Shown here: positions 59,211 to 64,000 of the stretch, piece by piece
Position numbering within the stretch: the stretch's first letter is position 1
How the letters are laid out: the number at the start of each line of letters is the position of its first letter
Assembly (NCBI GenBank): GCA_002197995.1
Contig: NGZR01000001.1
Location: 11,179,501 to 11,243,500 of the forward strand
Direction of reading: 5' to 3'
From: Gaeumannomyces sp. JS-464
Lineage: Eukaryota > Ascomycota > Sordariomycetes > Magnaporthales > Magnaporthaceae
Length of the DNA: 64,000 nt
The notes under the pieces: generated by a model
Databases searched by the model: none
What the model was told of the DNA's origin: nothing
The model's input: the letters and a program-made list of their open reading frames with translations, nothing else
Made by a program: the position numbers and the translations under genes

Positions 59211-59633
59211 GCAGGCGGGCAGGGCGAGGCAAGCAGGTCGAGCTCGGTCCAGTCCTGGTAGCAGCTCGGTCGGCAGCCAAGGTAGATGTACTGTGGTGGG
59301 CGGTAGGCCAGCCGGGATGGGGCAGGTAAGGTGGTGTATGCAGCGTGGCAGTCGACAAGGAGGTCGATAGTACTAGGATCTGGGTGGGTAGGGGAGGTAG
59401 GTAAAGTCGACGAGAGCCATGTAGTGTGTAGTGGCCGTGTTTGCGGTTTTCTCTAGTGGTGATCAGCTTCGCTGGAGTGGGGGGAATGGACAGGCATCCA
59501 GGGTCCAAGCAAGGCGATAGGCCGGCAAGGATGGGTGGGTGATGGGCTGCCGAACAGAGCTTGCTAGTAAAGATAAAATAGAGAAAAAAAAAATTGAGGA
59601 TAAATTAAATAAAACGATAAATTAAACTAAGAA

Positions 59634-59720
59634 AAGAAAAAAGAAAAAGAAAAAGAAAAAGAAAAAGAAAAAGAAAAAGAAAAAGAAAAAGAAAAGGAAA
59701 AAGAAAAAGAAAAAAAAAAA
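59634..59720 (+). repeat. GAAAAA hexanucleotide microsatellite
   Basis: About a dozen GAAAAA units occur in tandem, with one GGAAAA-type interruption near 59696. A hexamer keeps any reading frame, so it creates an artefactual Phe/Ser frame on the minus strand. Confidence 0.9.
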
Positions 59721-62700
59721 AAACGAGTTGGGGTGGATGGAGGTGGGCAGCAGCAGGAAGAAAAAAAAAAAAAAAAAAAAAAAGGCCGACCCCCCCCAGA
59801 ACCAGACGCTAAGCAGAACACAAGTACCCGATGCAAGATCGGTACAAGCGAGGGAGGGGGTGCAAGCAGGATGTGCAGTGCGGGTTGTGCATGCGACAGC
59901 AACTGACTGGGACTTGACAGACAGCGCTGATGACGGTGCTCATAAGTTATATGTACTGGCAATCGAAGCCGAATCGACGTCGTCCCTGCCCGGCACCGGT
60001 GAAGCAACCGTGGCAGCCCAGTGGAGCCGTCGTCCGTTCGAGGGGGAGTGGGCACGCAGTGAGTCGTTGCGGCTCGACGGGTGGGGAGGCCGCGACGGCG
60101 ACGATTGTGTGTGCAAGTGAGGGTGGTGGCCGACGGCAGGTGGGCGGTGGGAGTAGCAGCGGCGGGCGGGAGGGAGTATTCGCGGATGCAGTCTGGTCTT
60201 GTCCTGTGCAGGACAGGGCAGGGCAGGGCAGCAGGGCCAGGGCCTTGGACTACTCCGCTCTGGATGTCGGGTGTTTGCGCCGCGCGCCTGACTGGCGGCC
60301 CGGGGGGCTATATACGACCCAGGGCCCCGTGTTAATACAGGTTCGTAGGAGGCCCGCCGTGTTCGTTGGGCCGGGCTGGCGGTTTGGTTTGGTTCGGTTT
60401 GGCGAGGCAGTGCCGCCCCTCCCTTCCCATAACATACACGGTAATGTGGATGGATGTGTGGACGGACACATGCCAGCAATGTGTTGTGTGGTGTATAGCA
60501 CGTCAAACCATGGCATTAGAAACGGGGCGACAGCGGCCTCGGATCCGATCTCCTCTGCGTCGTCGGCGGCGGCTGCGTGTCGTCCCAGGAGGCGGCGTGC
60601 TGTCGTTTGAACTGCGCCCTCGGCTTGGTTTGAACTACACTAACATCTCTCATGCCCTGCGTCGCCCGCTTGGCCGCAATCATCTCGAGCGCTCGTCTGC
60701 CCAGGGCTGGGCCCGAACCGTGTATTGGATAGATCAACGATTGTGTTCGAGAGGGCGGCACATGGGGGCTGGTTCGGTGAAGGGCGTGCCGCCAAGCAGA
60801 AAGGCGTACTGTGCTGGTGCCGGTGCTTGTGGTGCTGTCCCGGGCAGGCAACGCTGGCTGGGCCTGGGACCTGGTGCTTTTGCTTTTTTGGCTTTTTTTC
60901 TTTTGGGGAACAGGGAACAGGGCCAGGGCCAGGGCCAGGGTCAGGGGAGGTGGATGGATGTGGTGGCAGCAAGCAGCAAGCAGCAGCAAGGGCAAGGAGC
61001 ATCCAAGTTGGGGGAGTGAGTCCCAGCATCGCGCTGCCCAGATCCGGAGATATTCGCTCACGCCCCCCCAGTGCTCCTTCCGTGGCCCAGTCCCCACCGT
61101 GAATTGTTCCTAGCGCCGCCATCCATGTTCCTCGTTCCTTCCTATTTCATCTTCTCACGCCCCCCTGTCCGCGACGTGCAAGAACCGGCCAGGAAAGCGC
61201 ACACCAGCAGCCGATGGGGCCTGGTGGGCCTCGGGGTCGTCGTCCACGATGGCGAGTTCAGTTGAGCTTTTTTGGCTTACCTTCTTTTTCGTCTCGATCT
61301 GCCGCTGTCTCGTCTCTTTGATTCGCTGTCCCAGAAATGCATGCCCCATGGGCGGCGGTCAAATAGGTGCTAGGCACTTGTCCACTTGTGCCCGTCCCGG
61401 GAATTATCCAATCTACTTGACATAATCCGCCCGCCCACTGTCAAAAGGCCCTTGAGTGGCAGTTGAGGTGTGTGCGTACGTGCGCTTGCGCGTGCGCGAG
61501 GCATGTGCAGGGTTAGATGCTTTGCTTTGCTTTACTCGAGCGGTTTGCTTTATCCAGCTTTACGTTGCCTGCTCGAAGCCTGCAATCCAAGCACGCACAT
61601 CAGTCGCATGGAAACTTGGGCTTGGTTTGGGACTGGCCGGGCGGGCAATAGGGGAGCGAGTCAAACAAGTCGATCATGGACTCATGGCAAGAGCGCCGAG
61701 GACCTGGTCCTCGAACCGCCCGTTTGCTGGGGTTGGCATGGGTGTGGTTCTGGTTGGCCGGTAAGGGAGAAAAAAGCGACGATGGGAGAAAGCAAGAAAA
61801 AAAAATTATGCCAAGAACGCCAGCGAGCATCATCCGGCACAGCAACATCAGCAGAAGCAGAAACAAAGAGAGCAAGAAATTACAAGCCAGGGGTGTTTGG
61901 CATGTTTAGCCACGCGTTCATGCATAATGGATTCGCCTGCCGCAGCTGGCAAAGCAGGCGATTCATCCATTTGTGCTTAAGGTTGTTCTTAAACCCGAAC
62001 AGCCAGCGACGCGTTTGTTGGATGCTCAATTGTCGAAATGGTCATCTCTCCTGTTTGCGGACCCCTCACCAGCAAGGGCACCTGCCTGCGCTAGACTACA
62101 TGTAGCAACGCTGCCATGCTGCAAACAGCACAAAGTACCATGCACCAAGTCGGCAGCTTGGCTGAAGGCCTGGATGGGTGGGGATGCGTAGCGCCAAAGA
62201 CTAGGTAGACTCGTTAGCACACGGGACAGCACACACATTAGCTGGAGGCGCTGTTGCAATTTGGGACTTCTCGAGCTACCTCTAGCTTGGAAGCCAGAAG
62301 CTCAACACGCTCAACGTTCGGGAGAACGAGCGCGAGAGGCAAGCAAGCTGCTGCAAGCATACAGGCAGCCCATGTGAGGTGTAAGCTGCTGCGGCAGTGC
62401 ATTAGTGCCGACCTGGGTCTTGCGGAAGGGACAGGGCAATGGGAAGAGATGGCGTGGAGGCCAGCGTCTCTCTGCAGCAGCACCATGCCCAGCCAGTCTG
62501 GCTCGTCTGGCCCAGTACCAGTGACAAAGTCCCCTGTTTAGCCCGGCTGCCCGCAGTATCCTGTCCCCTCATCGCCGTGCGTGGCACCCACGGTAGAAAA
62601 AGGCACGCAACTGATTTCTTGCGCGGTCCGACTTCCGACCATAGGGGCCACGGGCAAGCCTGCGTGTCAGCCGCCCGCCAACCGAGACAGAGCTCACCCG

Positions 62701-63090
62701 CCCAGCGCCAAAAGGGACTTTGAGTGCACACAGAGTTGCAGAGAGGGCGAGCAACTGGGGGCGGGTGGTGGGCGACGACCAGGCCCAGCCGGGCTTCGAA
62801 ACCATCCCAGACAGCATTGTTCCCCTCCAATTCTTTCGGGGTCTTGTAATAGATGCGCTCTGTGCAATTGCATTTGCAAAATGATGGGCCGACATGCAAC
62901 CATGCGGAGGCCTAGCGAACAACGCCTTGTCAGGTGTGGAGCCAGCGCGAGAGGAGGGGGCGTGCGTCCAGGCCATCATTTTCAAAAACAACAGCCCGAC
63001 AGAAAGGATATGCGTAGTACGGCGCCACGTTTGCTTACCAGTGAGACATGCCTGCATTAAACCGCCAAACGGGACAAAGAAGGGAAAAAG

Positions 63091-63168
63091 AAGAATGAAG
63101 GAAAAGGAAAGAAAAAAAAAGAAAAAGAAAAAAAAAAAAGAAAGAAAAAAAAAGAAGAAGAAAAAAGA
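63091..63168 (+). repeat. Polypurine A/G tract
   Basis: Almost every base is A or G, with irregular GAAA and GAAAAA units. It is simple sequence with no coding potential. Confidence 0.8.
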
Positions 63169-64000
63169 CCGAATCACCCAGCAGGGATGGGTCGACAGCA
63201 TGGCTAGATCGGATACAATCTGGTGCGTCCTTGCTTGGGTCCGGGTCGGGCCCCGTCGGTGAGGGTCGGGGAGGACGGGACAGGGCAAACAAACGCAATC
63301 GCCGCACGAGGCCGCTACCTAAGGCGGTGGCTTGCTTTGTCTAGCCTTACCAGAAATTCGGTTGCGTGTCGGCATCGAGGCTATCACAATCTCTCCCCCG
63401 GTCATCGGGATTTTGGTCCTGCTCCGCCGATGGCTATCCAAATCTCAGAAGGGGTTGGGTTGGCTTGCGTCAAGTGCGTCGTCTATCGACTTCTAATTCG
63501 GTCTGAATCACCTCCGCTAGCTGGCCAGCCCGGTGAAGAATAACGTAGGAAAAAAAAAGCCACCGCCGGGCCCGTCCCAGCCAGGCAAGTGTTGGCGGCT
63601 GACTCCGAATGTGGCAAGCCCAAAAGAGGTGAAGAGATCCCGTCCAACCAAGATCTCCTTTTATTTTCGATCCCAGATCCAAGATCTAAGATCCATGGAT
63701 GAACACCAGATTTCCGGGCTCCTCCAAATTGGCACACACACGCGTGCACACTTGCACACACCACCCACATGTCGCCGCTATGTCTTGCGTTTGTGCTTTA
63801 TTTTCTGGTCGGCCCCCGCGGCAAGCGGCCCCTTGGGGCGGGCCATGAGGACCCAGACCGATAAGTGTAAATGAAATAAAGCCGCCACGAAACCCAAAAC
63901 ATGGGAGCTGAGCTGGAGGAGCTGCAAGACAAAACGCGGCACGGGACGGAAAGGGATAGGGCGGCAAATCCGAAAAAGAAAAAGAAAAGAAAATCGAATA

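Larger units (their letters stand above)
58061..64000. other. Gene-poor right end with microsatellites
   Basis: I see no gene in almost 6 kb. Open frames are short or compositionally implausible. The region carries GTATGTA-type repeats at 59141-59210, hexameric GAAAAA repeats at 59634-59720, a poly-A run at 59761-59783, GGGCCA-type repeats at 60921-60941 and polypurine sequence at 63091-63168. Confidence 0.5.

Noticed and set aside
59627..60055. Phe/Ser-rich frame on the minus strand
   Set aside because: It is a translation of the GAAAAA microsatellite and poly-A run.
1..64000. CRISPR arrays, bacterial operons, rRNA genes
   Set aside because: No regularly spaced repeats, ribosome-binding-site-led gene trains or rRNA landmarks were seen. 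The introns and families are eukaryotic.

Overview
The window looks like nuclear DNA of a filamentous ascomycete, most likely a Sordariomycete. The support is short introns (about 50-310 bases) with GTRNGT/CAG borders, GC-rich coding sequence, long intergenic gaps rich in homopolymers, two Zn2Cys6 regulators, an RTA1-type membrane protein, a GH128 glucanase, and an Mga2/Spt23-type regulator. A Magnaporthales-like fungus is a guess; nothing in the window fixes the species.

Layout. 1-18.3 kb is mostly a housekeeping block: a SERF/4F5 small protein (+), a secreted cupredoxin protein (-), an SMN homologue (-), an FGGY D-ribulokinase-like kinase (+) and the nucleoporin NIC96 (+). After a 6-kb gap comes a large MGA2/SPT23-like membrane-tethered transcription factor (+, 24.3-29.1 kb). 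29.8-50 kb has a more accessory character: a conserved-looking protein of unknown function (-), two Zn2Cys6 factors with matching C-terminal motifs (-), a 597-bp foldback element with near-perfect inverted arms, a secreted GH128 endo-beta-1,3-glucanase (+), an RTA1-like membrane protein (+), a fragment with a WW-like motif (-), and a Gfo/Idh/MocA dehydrogenase (+). 50.5-58 kb holds a CENP-B/Abp1-type helix-turn-helix protein (-), the TRM9 tRNA wobble-uridine methyltransferase (+) and a two-repeat Myb/SANT protein (-). The last 6 kb has no gene I can support, only microsatellites.

The main caveat is that many otherwise well-conserved genes, including NIC96, MGA2, TRM9, GH128 and both Zn2Cys6 genes, are broken by several frame changes. 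Most of these are explained by one missing base, often in a G/C or A run. Essential genes would not tolerate this, so I read it as an indel-prone assembly rather than wholesale pseudogenisation. Spans below cover the whole gene from start to stop. Introns and frame breaks are described in the text.

Functionally the window mixes RNA and translation biology (SMN, TRM9), nuclear transport (NIC96), membrane-lipid homeostasis (MGA2) and cell-surface or carbon metabolism (GH128, cupredoxin, dehydrogenase, sugar kinase, RTA1). I see no biosynthetic cluster. The best local regulatory pairing is the Zn2Cys6 gene at 42-43.4 kb, transcribed away from the RTA1 gene at 44.25 kb.
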